From Streptomyces xantholiticus (lineage in GTDB: Bacteria > Actinomycetota > Actinomycetes > Streptomycetales > Streptomycetaceae), in NCBI RefSeq assembly GCF_014651015.1, contig NZ_BMWB01000012.1, positions 62,001 to 126,000 on the forward strand: a stretch of DNA of 64,000 nt, read 5' to 3'. Within the stretch, counting starts at the first letter, position 1; each line of letters starts with the position of its first letter. Position numbers and translations under genes: made by a program. Positions 25,889-33,734 of this stretch are shown piece by piece. The notes below the pieces were generated by a model. It was not told where the DNA came from, searched no databases, and saw nothing but the letters and a program-made list of their open reading frames with translations.

Positions 25889-26491
25889 TCAGGCTGCGAG
25901 ATTCGTGAAGCCGCCGACGGTCGCCCCGTAGCCGATGTGCGCGAGCACGGTGACCACAGGCGTGCCGGGCCCGTAGTTGCGCATCAGAAAGCCCGGGGGT
26001 TCCAGCAGAGCCACCTGCGGGGCGCTGGTCAGGGGGCTGCCGATGCGCGGGTGGACGAGCGGCAGCAGGATGTTGACCAGTGCGGTGCCGGCGAACAAGC
26101 CGTGCGCGCGTCCGAACAGGGCGCCCAGCCACCAGCCCGACTGGTCGATGGCAACGAAGACCGCGAGGTAGACGAACGCGAAGACCTGCCCGTTGAGGAA
26201 GTGCATCAGGTAGCCGATGGCTTTTGCACGGGTGCGGTTGACGGTCACCGCGGTGCCGAGGAGAAACGGCACATCCATGCGGGTCAGGCGCAGCTCGCTG
26301 GCGGTGCGCAGCGCGGTCGTCAGCGCGAGTGTGCCGACGAAGGCGCCCGCAGCGGTTCCCCACGCGGCGCGGGAACGCTCCTTCGTCGCCGCTGAGGCCG
26401 TCTTCTCCCGAGTACCGGTCGACGTAGGGCCCGTGCCGCAGATGGCGGTCCAGGGTGCTGATCGTGGCCCGCATGCGACGATCGTCGCCAC
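25889..26491 (-). CDS. Membrane protein with probably lost N-terminus
   Basis: From about residue 40 onward (SRAAWGTAAGAFVGTLALTT) the protein is a four-segment membrane protein that looks conserved, including FLLGTAVT, GYLMHF and EPPGFLMRNYG near the C-terminus. The first about 40 residues from the only in-frame ATG (26491) are read out of frame through the GH15 relic upstream, so the natural start seems to have been removed by the same deletion that cut the GH15 gene. It may be translated as a fusion with a junk N-terminus or not at all. Function unknown. Confidence 0.55.
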   Translation of the reverse strand: MATIVACGPRSAPWTAICGTGPTSTGTREKTASAATKERSRAAWGTAAGAFVGTLALTTALRTASELRLTRMDVPFLLGTAVTVNRTRAKAIGYLMHFLNGQVFAFVYLAVFVAIDQSGWWLGALFGRAHGLFAGTALVNILLPLVHPRIGSPLTSAPQVALLEPPGFLMRNYGPGTPVVTVLAHIGYGATVGGFTNLAA

Positions 26492-27995
26492 CGTATCCGT
26501 ACAAGTGGCCCAGGAGGACGGCGGCGTCCAGGTCCTCGCTGCCGGCGGAGCGTACGTAGCTGTTGCGGTCCCGTGAGAAGCAGCGCGTCTCGACGAAGGC
26601 GCGGATCCGGCTGCGTGTGGTCTGCCAGTGGGGGAAGTGCCGGGCGGGGATCAGACCGCGTTCGGCGAGGTCGGCGGCGCGGTCGAGTGCCACCCAGCAC
26701 ATCATTTTCGACTGGGTGAAGTGCCGGGGCGGTGCGGACCTCCCAGATGCCCGCGTCGGGCTCCTGCCAGGTCGCACAGACGAAGTCCGCCAGCTCGGCG
26801 AGGCGGTGTGCGATGTCTGCGTCGAGGCGTCCGGTGGCCAACGCATACTGCCACGCCGTCTGCAGCAACTCGCCGTAGGTGTCCAGCTGGACTTGGCCCA
26901 CCGCGGCGTTGCCGATGCGGACCGGACCGGACCCTCGGTACCCCTCCCAGGGAAGGGACCTCTCCGGGGTGCGGTGGCCGCCGTCCAGCCGGTACAGCAC
27001 GTTCAGGTGCGGATGGGTGAGCTGCGAGGCATGCATGAGCCACCAGAAGTAGGCGTGTGCCTCCGCCGGGCAGCCAGCCGCAGGAACGCGGCCAGGGTGA
27101 AGGCGGAGTCGCGCACCCAGGAAAAGCGGTAGTCCCAGTTGCGCTCGCCGCCGATGTTCTCCGGCAGCGAGGTCGTCACCGCCGCCGCGACCGCACCGGA
27201 AGGCGCATGGACCAGCAGCTTCAGCGCCAGAAGGCTGCGCATCACTGCCTGATGCCACCGCTCGGTGTAGAGGCGATCGTGTGCCCAGCTCCGCCAGGCC
27301 GCACATGTGCCGTCCAGGCGTGCCTCGCACTCGGCGCGGGTCGGCAGAACGAGGGGCTCCTGGTCGGCGAACGGCACCGCGATCAGTGCACGGCTGCCCT
27401 CGGCGAGGTCGAAGTGGCCGCTGATCGCTCCGTAGTCGCATTCGGGTTCGCCGACGTCCCAGGCACGGATCGCGAGCGCAACCCTTCCGGCTGTCGCCAC
27501 GGGGCCACCGGCGTGCCGGGCGAAGCGGGTGCGGCGGGTGCCGTAGCCGAACCGGGGCTGCACGCTCCAGCACATGGGCACGGAACCCGACAGTCCCTCC
27601 ACGCGGCGCAGCAGCTCCCGCATCGGCGTGAGCGTCGCGTTCTCGTGCAGGGTGAGCGCGTCGGTGACCCGCACCGCGCCCCGGGCAGTGACGAAGGTCG
27701 TCTCCAGGACGTTGGTTCCGGGCAGGTAGCGGCGTTCCGCCCGACAGGGCACGGACGGTGCGAGAGCGAACCGGCCACCGCGGGCGGCGTCCAGCACCGC
27801 GCCGAACACCGCGGGGGAGTCCAGGTCGGGCACGCCGAGCCAGTCCACCGACCCGTCCCGGGCGACCAGAGCGGCAGTGCGGCCGTCACCGATCACTGCG
27901 TACTCCCGCAGCGGAACGTAGACACCGAGGCGCAAGCCCCCGCTCGACGGGTCCGGATCGCTGCGCATGGGCGGAGAACCGCTGTTGGTTCCCAT
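26365..27995 (-). pseudogene. Broken GH15-family glucoamylase/trehalase-like gene
   Basis: The minus strand encodes a GH15 protein in three frames. Part 1 (start ATG 27995, after GGGGA) includes the DUF5911-type N-terminal domain (LREYAVIGDGRTAALVARDG, about residues 18-37) and reaches ERNWDYRFSWVRDS, a substrate-site block of the family. A 1-base loss near 27075 moves reading to part 2 (HAYFWWLMHASQL to PDAGIWEVRTAP), and a second frameshift near 26735 moves it to part 3 (HFTQSKMMCWVALDRA to YSGEDGLSGDEGAF). The sequence then ends at a deletion joined to a membrane-protein gene; the last 100 or more residues, including the second catalytic acid region, are missing. Not functional unless the frameshifts are sequencing errors, which would still leave the truncation. 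Confidence 0.85.
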
Positions 27996-28139
27996 GTCCC
28001 CAGCTTCCCATCCGCCCCACTGCGCCGCCCGCGCCGGTTTTCGTGCCGCCCGTGCCATGCGGGCCTCGGGCAGATGTGAGGCGGGTGGGCCCTGGGCGCT
28101 CACCCGCCTCGTTCGCCGTCCGTGCCCTCTGCGGGGCTG

Positions 28140-28577
28140 TCAGTGCCGTTGGTCCTTACCGTGGTAGCGCTGGGCGAGCCGGGCGAGGGCGACCGCGCCC
28201 AGCAGGAGGCCGAAGTCGCGCAGCGCGATGTCGTAGTGCCCGGGGATGGTCAGCAGGTTGATGATGATGCCGGCGAGCCATCCGGCGACCAGCCAGCCCC
28301 CGAAGCGCGGGGCGATGGCGACGACGAGGCCCGCGACGATCTCGATGACTCCGACGGCGTACATGGCCGCCTGGGCGCTGCCCGGAACGACGTCGTTGAT
28401 CCAGGGCGCGAGGTAGGTGGGCCAGTCGACGAGCAGGTTGGCGAACTTGTCCAGCCCGAACAGGATCGGCGCCACGGTGAAGCCGGTGCGCAGGATCAAG
28501 AACGCCTGGTAGCCGGGGTCGGTGAGCGCGGCCCGCCGGGAGCCGGCGGACATGGTGGGTGTGGTTGCGGACGACAT
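28140..28577 (-). CDS. DoxX-family membrane protein
   Basis: A 145-residue protein with four hydrophobic segments. The signature RTGFTVAPILFGLDKFANLL (about residues 31-50) marks the DoxX/SURF4 family. Members sit in the cytoplasmic membrane and have been linked to redox or thiol stress. The ATG at 28577 is preceded by GGAAGG. The gene is divergent from an HTH regulator with 61 bases between the starts; an inverted repeat covering its -10 region makes repression by that regulator likely. Confidence 0.85.
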   Translation of the reverse strand: MSSATTPTMSAGSRRAALTDPGYQAFLILRTGFTVAPILFGLDKFANLLVDWPTYLAPWINDVVPGSAQAAMYAVGVIEIVAGLVVAIAPRFGGWLVAGWLAGIIINLLTIPGHYDIALRDFGLLLGAVALARLAQRYHGKDQRH

Positions 28578-28587
28578 GACGCCCTTC

Positions 28588-28619
28588 CTTCTATCGACAA
28601 CTCCCATTAACGATAGAAG
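28588..28619. promoter_or_regulatory. Operator between doxX and its divergent regulator
   Basis: CTTCTATCG (28588-28596) and CGATAGAAG (28611-28619) form a perfect 9-bp inverted repeat with a 14-bp spacer. The right arm overlaps the predicted -10 of the doxX promoter, and the left arm lies just before its ribosome binding site. A dimeric regulator bound here would block doxX transcription. The A/T-containing arms stand out in this G/C-rich DNA. Confidence 0.7.
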
Positions 28620-28639
28620 CGCCATCTCTCTTTAGTCAA
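28610..28639 (-). promoter_or_regulatory. Predicted promoter of doxX
   Basis: On the minus strand, -35 TTGACT (28639-28634) and -10 TATCGT (28615-28610) are separated by 18 bp, a good match to a vegetative sigma-factor promoter. The transcript would start near 28603, giving a leader of about 25 bases before the doxX ATG. Confidence 0.6.
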
Positions 28640-29364
28640 TGGCTGTGGGTTTTACACTGGTGTTCGTGGACCACTCGAAGGAAGCACCCCGCCCCGATGT
28701 CTCCGCCGTCGCCGCTCTGGACGAGCCGACCCGCCGGAGGCTCTACAACCACGTCGTGCGCCAGCCGGGACCGGTCAGCCGCGACGAAGCCGCCGAGGCC
28801 CTGGGCCTTGCGCGGCAGACCGCGGCCTTCCACCTGGACCGCCTGGCCGACGAAACACTGCTCGACGTGGTCTACGAGCGGCGCAGCGGACGCACCGGCC
28901 CTGGAGCGGGCCGGCCGGCCAAGCTCTACAAACGCTCCACCAAGCAGGTCACCGTCAGCCTGCCCGAGCGGCACTACGAACTTGCCGGGCGGCTCCTCGC
29001 CCGTGCCCTGGAGGAATCGGAATCCACCGGTGAACCGGTGCGGACCGTCCTGCACCGAAAGGCCCACGAGCTGGGCACGCAGCTTGCCGGACAGGAGCGG
29101 GTAGATGTGTTCGACCTGCTGGAGCGGTACGGATTCGAGCCCCGCTCCGACGGCGACGCCATCGTCCTGGGCAACTGCCCCTTCCATGCGCTCGCCCGCG
29201 AGCACACCCGGACGGTGTGCGGTATGAACCTCCACCTGCTCCGCGGCGTGCTGGAAGGGCTCGACGAAGGCTGCCTCCAGGCGTGCCTGGCGCCCAGCCC
29301 CGGTCACTGCTGCGTCCGCCTGGAGCCGGCTTCCTCCCCGCCGGCGACCACACCGCCTTCCTGA
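28639..29364 (+). CDS. HTH transcriptional regulator with Cys/His-rich C-terminal sensor
   Basis: A 241-residue (or slightly shorter) regulator. A winged HTH of the ArsR/MarR-like type occupies about residues 20-100 (ALDEPTRRRLYNHVV; QTAAFHLDRLADETLL, then an arginine/glycine-rich wing GRTGPGAGRPAKLYKR). The C-terminal 80 residues contain five cysteines and several histidines in the pattern NCPFHALAREH, VCGMNLHLL, GCLQAC, GHCCV, suggesting a metal or Fe-S cluster as in SufR-like regulators. Start is uncertain: ATG at 28639 overlaps the doxX -35, and GTG codons at 28660 or 28666 are possible. Divergent from doxX and probably controls it through the repeat at 28588-28619. Confidence 0.82.
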   Translation: MAVGFTLVFVDHSKEAPRPDVSAVAALDEPTRRRLYNHVVRQPGPVSRDEAAEALGLARQTAAFHLDRLADETLLDVVYERRSGRTGPGAGRPAKLYKRSTKQVTVSLPERHYELAGRLLARALEESESTGEPVRTVLHRKAHELGTQLAGQERVDVFDLLERYGFEPRSDGDAIVLGNCPFHALAREHTRTVCGMNLHLLRGVLEGLDEGCLQACLAPSPGHCCVRLEPASSPPATTPPS

Positions 29365-29413
29365 GGCGTATTCACTGCCCGCTCGCAGATTTCCCGTCCC
29401 ACGGGGCTACGTC

Positions 29414-29835
29414 ATGGACGTCGCGACACCGACCGCGGCATCGCCGGATGCGGTCGGCATGGCCACCGCCTCTGCGGTCCCCCAGCGCCCCGGACGAGCC
29501 CTGGAGGGAGTGGCCCTCAACAGCGAGGACGTCCTCGTCCGCGACGTATTGGGACTGCCCAGGGGATGGCCAGGCGCCACAGGAGATCGCCGACCTCTGC
29601 ACGTTGCAACTCCTCGACGCGTCCGGCACGGTGGTGGCCGAGCCCCGGTCCGGCCGGCCCGTCAACCGGCTCCAGGTCAAAGTGCCCGCAGGCGTTGAGC
29701 TGACCGCGCGCGTCCCGTTGGACTCGACCTGGGACGACGAGGCGACGGCGGGGTACGAGCTCGTCGTCACCGGCTCCACGGACTGGATCAGCTCGGTCGC
29801 GTTCTCGGACGCGCACCAGGTGAGCCACGGATCTT
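29414..29835 (+). pseudogene. Frameshifted gene remnant of unknown family
   Basis: Two adjacent stretches show strong third-position G/C bias in different frames. The first runs from ATG 29414 (MDVATPTAASPDAVG) to about 29570; the second, in the next frame, runs from about 29590 to 29835 and encodes a beta-rich sequence (LQLLDASGTVVAEP, VPAGVELTARVPLDSTWDDE, YELVVTGSTDWISSVAFSDA). Together they look like one small gene split by a frameshift around 29580, with its C-terminal end unclear. I do not recognise a family. The rest of the gap to 30311 shows nothing definite. Confidence 0.4.
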
Positions 29836-30311
29836 CGCAGCCCGCCACGCTCCGGCATGGCTGGTGCGGAAGCGGCATGGGGGGCCGGGATCTTCAACGC
29901 CTTCTGCATGGACGCCTCACCGGTCAGCCGATTCCGCCGGAGAGCCGGAGCCGGAGCCGGAGTGCCGGAGCCGGACACGGAGTACGTCGACGCCCCGCCC
30001 GCGTCGACTCGACCGCCGACTCCCGGGGGCCGGCCCGACCGGCTGCACCCCGCCTCGGCCGGGATCGGCCGACGCGACTCCCCGTCGGCGGGGCGTTCAC
30101 GAGACGGTCCGCAAGTCCGGTCCCGGTGCGGCGCAATGGGCAGCGCCCGCCCCGTGGTGCAAGCCCCGGATGGTTCATGATGAGCGCCGTTCAACCTGCC
30201 TGCCCGATCAGCCCCCTTCCTCGGCCCCACCGGCCTGCCGCACCGGCCGGGTTCACCCGTCCGGCCCGCCGCCGACAGGCGGACCGCCGCGCCGCGCCGC
30301 ACGATGGGCTC

Positions 30312-31919
30312 ATGCCGACCTCCCCCACCGGCCACCCCGCCGACAGCGCCGGCGCCGGCGTCCAGGGCGTCGCGCGGCGCACCGGCACCGTCCTCGCCGC
30401 CGCGACCGCGTCCCTCCTCCTTGTCACCGCCGGCTGCTCCGACGGCGGCGGTGGCAGCGAGGAACCCGACCGTGAGCTCGGGGCCCAGACGCTGGACTGG
30501 CAGCCGTGCCCGGCCCCCTCGGAGGCGGAGGGCGGCGGTACAGCGCCCTCGCCACTGCCGGGCGGGACCAAGTGGGAGTGCTCCTTCGTGGACGTCCCGC
30601 GCGACTGGACGGAGCCCGGCGGCGACACCATCGAGCTGGCCCTCATACGGGCGAAGGCCCGTGACCAGTCCCGGCGGATCGGCTCGCTGATCTTCAACTT
30701 CGGCGGTCCCGGCGGCTCCGGGGTCAGCACCCTGCCCGCCGCGGCGCCGGACTTCGAGAGGCTGCGCGCCCGCTACGACCTCGTGAGCTTCGATCCGCGC
30801 GGGGTCGGACGCAGCCAGCCCGTCGAATGCCTCGGTAACAGAGAACTCGACAAGTACTACGCGCAGGACGCCACCCCTGACACCGCCGCGGAGGAGAAGG
30901 CGTACACCGACAACCTCCGTATGTACGACGGCAATTGCGAGCAGAACTCCGGTGTGGATCTGCCGCACGTCGGCACCGCCAACGCCGCCCGTGACATGGA
31001 TCTGATGCGTCAGGTCCTCGGCGACGACAAGCTCCACTACTTCGGCATCTCGTACGGCACGGAACTGGGCGGCGTCTACGCGCACCTGTTCCCGAAGAAC
31101 GTCGGACGGGCCGTCTTCGACGCCGTGGTCGACCCCACCAGCAACGTTGAAGAGGGCTCGCTCGGCCAGGCCAGGGGCTTTCAGCTGGCGCTCACCAACT
31201 TCGCCGAAGACTGCATCGCGCGCGGCGACGACTGCCGGCTGCCGGGCAGCACCCCGCAGGAGATCCAGGAATTCATCATCGATCTCCAGAACCGGCTCGA
31301 GAAGAAGACGATCAAAGGGATCGGCGACCGCGATCTCACCGAGACCCAGGCGACGAACGGCATCGCGCAGGCCCTCTACTCCAAGGAGTACTGGCCGCTG
31401 CTGGAACAGGGGCTCGACGAGGCCGACGGCGGCAACGGCGCGCTCCTGCTCGCGCTGTCCGACTCGCTGAACGGCCGGAGCAGGGAAGGGCAGTACAGCA
31501 ATCTCCAGGCGGCCAACGCGGCCATCAACTGCGCGGACTACAAGGAGCGGTACACGTTGGCGCAGGCGAAGGCCCGGCTCCCGGAGTTCCGTCGTGTCTC
31601 GCCGGTCTTCGGCGACTATCTCGGCTGGGCCCTGATGGGCTGCAGCCACTGGCCGGTGTCCGGGCAGTGGGAGGACCCCGATGTCAGCGCGCCGGGGGCG
31701 AACCCGATCATCGTCATCGGCAACACCGGCGATCCGGCGACCCCCTACGAGGGCGCCAGGGCGATGGCGGAGGAGCTCGGCAAGGGGGTCGGCATCGAGG
31801 TGACCTACGAGGGCGAGGGGCACGGCGCGTACAACAGCGGCAGCACATGCGTGCAGGGCGCGGTGGACCGGTACCTCCTGGACGGCAAGGTTCCGCCCAC
31901 CGGGACCGTATGCCGATAG
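30312..31919 (+). CDS. Secreted lipoprotein alpha/beta-hydrolase (tripeptidyl aminopeptidase type)
   Basis: A 535-residue exported hydrolase. The N-terminus has an Arg pair, a hydrophobic stretch and a lipobox ending TAGC (Cys about residue 40), so it should be anchored to the outer face of the membrane. The catalytic triad can be placed: Ser247 in GISYG, Asp474 in NTGDPATPY and His504 in GEGHGAY. FNFGGPGGSG (about 126-135) supplies the oxyanion region. This pattern matches the Streptomyces SlpD/SlpE and tripeptidyl aminopeptidase group, which trims peptides outside the cell. The ATG at 30312 is supported by the signal peptide; the ribosome binding site is weak. Confidence 0.9.
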   Translation: MPTSPTGHPADSAGAGVQGVARRTGTVLAAATASLLLVTAGCSDGGGGSEEPDRELGAQTLDWQPCPAPSEAEGGGTAPSPLPGGTKWECSFVDVPRDWTEPGGDTIELALIRAKARDQSRRIGSLIFNFGGPGGSGVSTLPAAAPDFERLRARYDLVSFDPRGVGRSQPVECLGNRELDKYYAQDATPDTAAEEKAYTDNLRMYDGNCEQNSGVDLPHVGTANAARDMDLMRQVLGDDKLHYFGISYGTELGGVYAHLFPKNVGRAVFDAVVDPTSNVEEGSLGQARGFQLALTNFAEDCIARGDDCRLPGSTPQEIQEFIIDLQNRLEKKTIKGIGDRDLTETQATNGIAQALYSKEYWPLLEQGLDEADGGNGALLLALSDSLNGRSREGQYSNLQAANAAINCADYKERYTLAQAKARLPEFRRVSPVFGDYLGWALMGCSHWPVSGQWEDPDVSAPGANPIIVIGNTGDPATPYEGARAMAEELGKGVGIEVTYEGEGHGAYNSGSTCVQGAVDRYLLDGKVPPTGTVCR

Positions 31920-31949
31920 TGCCCCGGACGATGCGGCCGGGCCGGGGCA
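31920..31949 (+). terminator. Hairpin directly after the lipoprotein hydrolase gene
   Basis: TGCCCCGG (31920-31927) and CCGGGGCA (31942-31949) form an 8-bp stem with a 14-base loop, starting at the base after the stop codon. Terminator role is inferred from position. Confidence 0.5.
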
Positions 31950-32178
31950 TGTTCGGGGCGGTTGCATGCCGGCACCCGGCTGGGGTTCACGTACACCTTC
32001 ACCCCGCACCAGGGCGGCCCGCCGGCCCGCATCCGAGTCCGGGGGATACGGCCGGCTTCCACCGGCCGGCCGCGCCCCTGATGGGGCGCAAGGTCCGCTC
32101 CTCCCTGGTCAAGGACCTGCGGGACCTGGAACAGCGACTGACCCCGTCCCGCTGACGAGCACGATCCGAAGGGCTGTC

Positions 32179-32508
32179 ATGGCATACGACGAAGGACTGG
32201 CGGAACGGATCCGGCACCGGCTGGGCACGGATCCGGCGGTCACGGAGAAGCGGATGTTCGGCGGCCTGGCGTTCCTGCACGCCGGCAACATGGCCGTGGG
32301 CGTGATCGGCGACGGGCTGATGGTCCGCGTCGGACCCGAGGCCACCGACGCCGCGCTCGCGCGGCCCGGGACGCGGCCCTTCGACTTCACCGGCCGCCCG
32401 ATGCGCGGGTGGGTGGTTGTTGCCGCCTCCGCCCTGTCCGAGGACTCGGACCTTGACGACTGGATCGACCGGGGACGCGGCTTCGCGGCCGGCCTGCCAC
32501 CCAAATGA
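32179..32508 (+). CDS. TfoX N-terminal-domain protein
   Basis: A 109-residue soluble protein with the TfoX/Sxy N-terminal fold; the diagnostic KRMFGGLAFL block is at about residues 24-33, and MRGWVVV at about 75-81. In enterobacteria and Haemophilus TfoX is a competence regulator, but the small actinobacterial one-domain members have no known role. The ATG at 32179 is supported by the match; no strong ribosome binding site is seen. Confidence 0.85.
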   Translation: MAYDEGLAERIRHRLGTDPAVTEKRMFGGLAFLHAGNMAVGVIGDGLMVRVGPEATDAALARPGTRPFDFTGRPMRGWVVVAASALSEDSDLDDWIDRGRGFAAGLPPK

Positions 32509-32610
32509 GCGCGGGGAGAGGCGAGCGCTGCCGCGGTCGCCCTGATCACCTGTGCGTTCTAGCGTGGACGGAGGGGGTTTTGTTTCGCCGGACCGAGAGG
32601 AGTGGTCGCC

Positions 32611-33003
32611 ATGGCGGGCCGCAGCCGAAGCGAGGTCGAGGCGGAGATCAAGGAGACGTTGGGCCTTGTGCCGCATTTCTTCTCCCAGATCCCCGATGAC
32701 CTGCTGGACCACGAGTGGGAGATCTTCAAGAAGATCGAGCTGGGTGAGACGCTCATCCCGAACAAGTACAAGGAACTGATCGGGATCGCACTGCACTCGG
32801 AGACGAAGTGCCGTTACTGCACCCTCTTCCACACCGAGGCCGCGAAGCTGTTCGGGGCCACGGACGAGGAAATTCAGGAAGCTGTCCACTACGCGAAGAA
32901 CAGCCTCGGCTGGAGCGCCTACCTCAACGGCATGCGTGAGGACTACGACGACTTCGAGCAGGAACTCGGGCAGATCAAGGCCTACCTGGCATCCAAGGGC
33001 TGA
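32611..33003 (+). CDS. Carboxymuconolactone decarboxylase/AhpD-like protein
   Basis: A 130-residue alpha-helical protein of the CMD family. The pair of cysteines in CRYCTLFH (about residues 66-73) is the AhpD-type redox motif with its downstream His, so a peroxide-reducing or thiol-redox role is more likely than decarboxylation. The ATG at 32611 follows GAGAGGAG at 8-base spacing; a GTG nine bases upstream is in frame but less likely. The next small gene starts 3 bases after its stop, so the two are translationally linked. Confidence 0.85.
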   Translation: MAGRSRSEVEAEIKETLGLVPHFFSQIPDDLLDHEWEIFKKIELGETLIPNKYKELIGIALHSETKCRYCTLFHTEAAKLFGATDEEIQEAVHYAKNSLGWSAYLNGMREDYDDFEQELGQIKAYLASKG

Positions 33004-33005
33004 TC

Positions 33006-33218
33006 ATGCATCTGGAGTGGGCACGGCCCGGTGTCCTGCGCGCGACCGCTCACGCCTTCGAGTTCGCGGCGCTGGTGGCCGCTGCCCGATTCGTGGCCGA
33101 GTCCGCTCCACCGGACATCCCGCAGGAGGCGCTGGAACAGCTCCGCCAAGTCCTCCATGACTACGACGCACAGGCGCTGCGTCTGCACGAAGCCCCACCT
33201 CCCAACGGCGGCCCATGA
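33006..33218 (+). CDS. Small hypothetical protein coupled to the AhpD-like gene
   Basis: A 70-residue protein whose ATG lies 2 bases past the stop of the AhpD-like gene, without its own ribosome binding site, so translation probably depends on reinitiation. The sequence is soluble and mostly helical (FEFAALVAAARFVAE, then EALEQLRQVLHDYDA). I do not recognise a family. Its codon bias is good, so it is likely to be real. Confidence 0.6.
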   Translation: MHLEWARPGVLRATAHAFEFAALVAAARFVAESAPPDIPQEALEQLRQVLHDYDAQALRLHEAPPPNGGP

Positions 33219-33245
33219 GCGAAAGGCGTGGGGAGCCACAAGCGA

Positions 33246-33375
33246 TCAGGCGTCCCCACTCTTCTCCGGGAAAGGCGCAAGTGCGCAGCCGCACACCATG
33301 GCGTCGAAGAGTCCGTCCTGGTGGGCGAGTTGTTCGGCGTCCCGGGTGGTGAAGCGGGCCTTGGCGGCTGGAGCC
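33246..33375 (-). pseudogene. Remnant of a SAM-dependent methyltransferase
   Basis: The minus strand encodes, with strong codon bias, RFTTRDAEQL then DGLFDAMVCGCALAPFPEK and a stop. This is the motif II-III region of class I methyltransferases (D-A-E-x-L ... DGxFDAVxCG). Motif I upstream and the C-terminal half are absent. The rest of the 516-base gap (to 33734) holds open frames without recognisable content. Confidence 0.45.
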
Positions 33376-33734
33376 TGTCTCTCGGACCCTCCTACGAGAC
33401 GTGTAGTCCACCGACACTGGCCGACCCACCTCGTCACGGCGTCCCGGCCGAACAGCCGAAAGGATCCGTTCCCAGGGGCCGTCAACAGCCCACGCGACAA
33501 AGCGCTAGTGCGCGGCCAGACCTCGACGGCGCTGGTGGGGGAGGAGCGGTATGGACGGCTCACAGCGTCCAGTCGGCGCCACCCGCTCGGCAAGGACAAC
33601 CGGCACGGCTCTGAAGGTGAGGGCAGCCCACTGCCTCGGCAGCGACAGCCGGCCGGAGCCGGCCGATCTGCTCGAGCGGTAGGCCGACGGCCGCTGGAGA
33701 ACCGGACGACCCAAGGCCTCAGGGCGCCGGAGGT

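Noticed and set aside
29217..30311. A 365-codon N-terminal extension of the lipoprotein hydrolase
   Set aside because: The signal peptide and lipobox begin after 30312; the upstream part mixes a separate remnant with low-complexity sequence.
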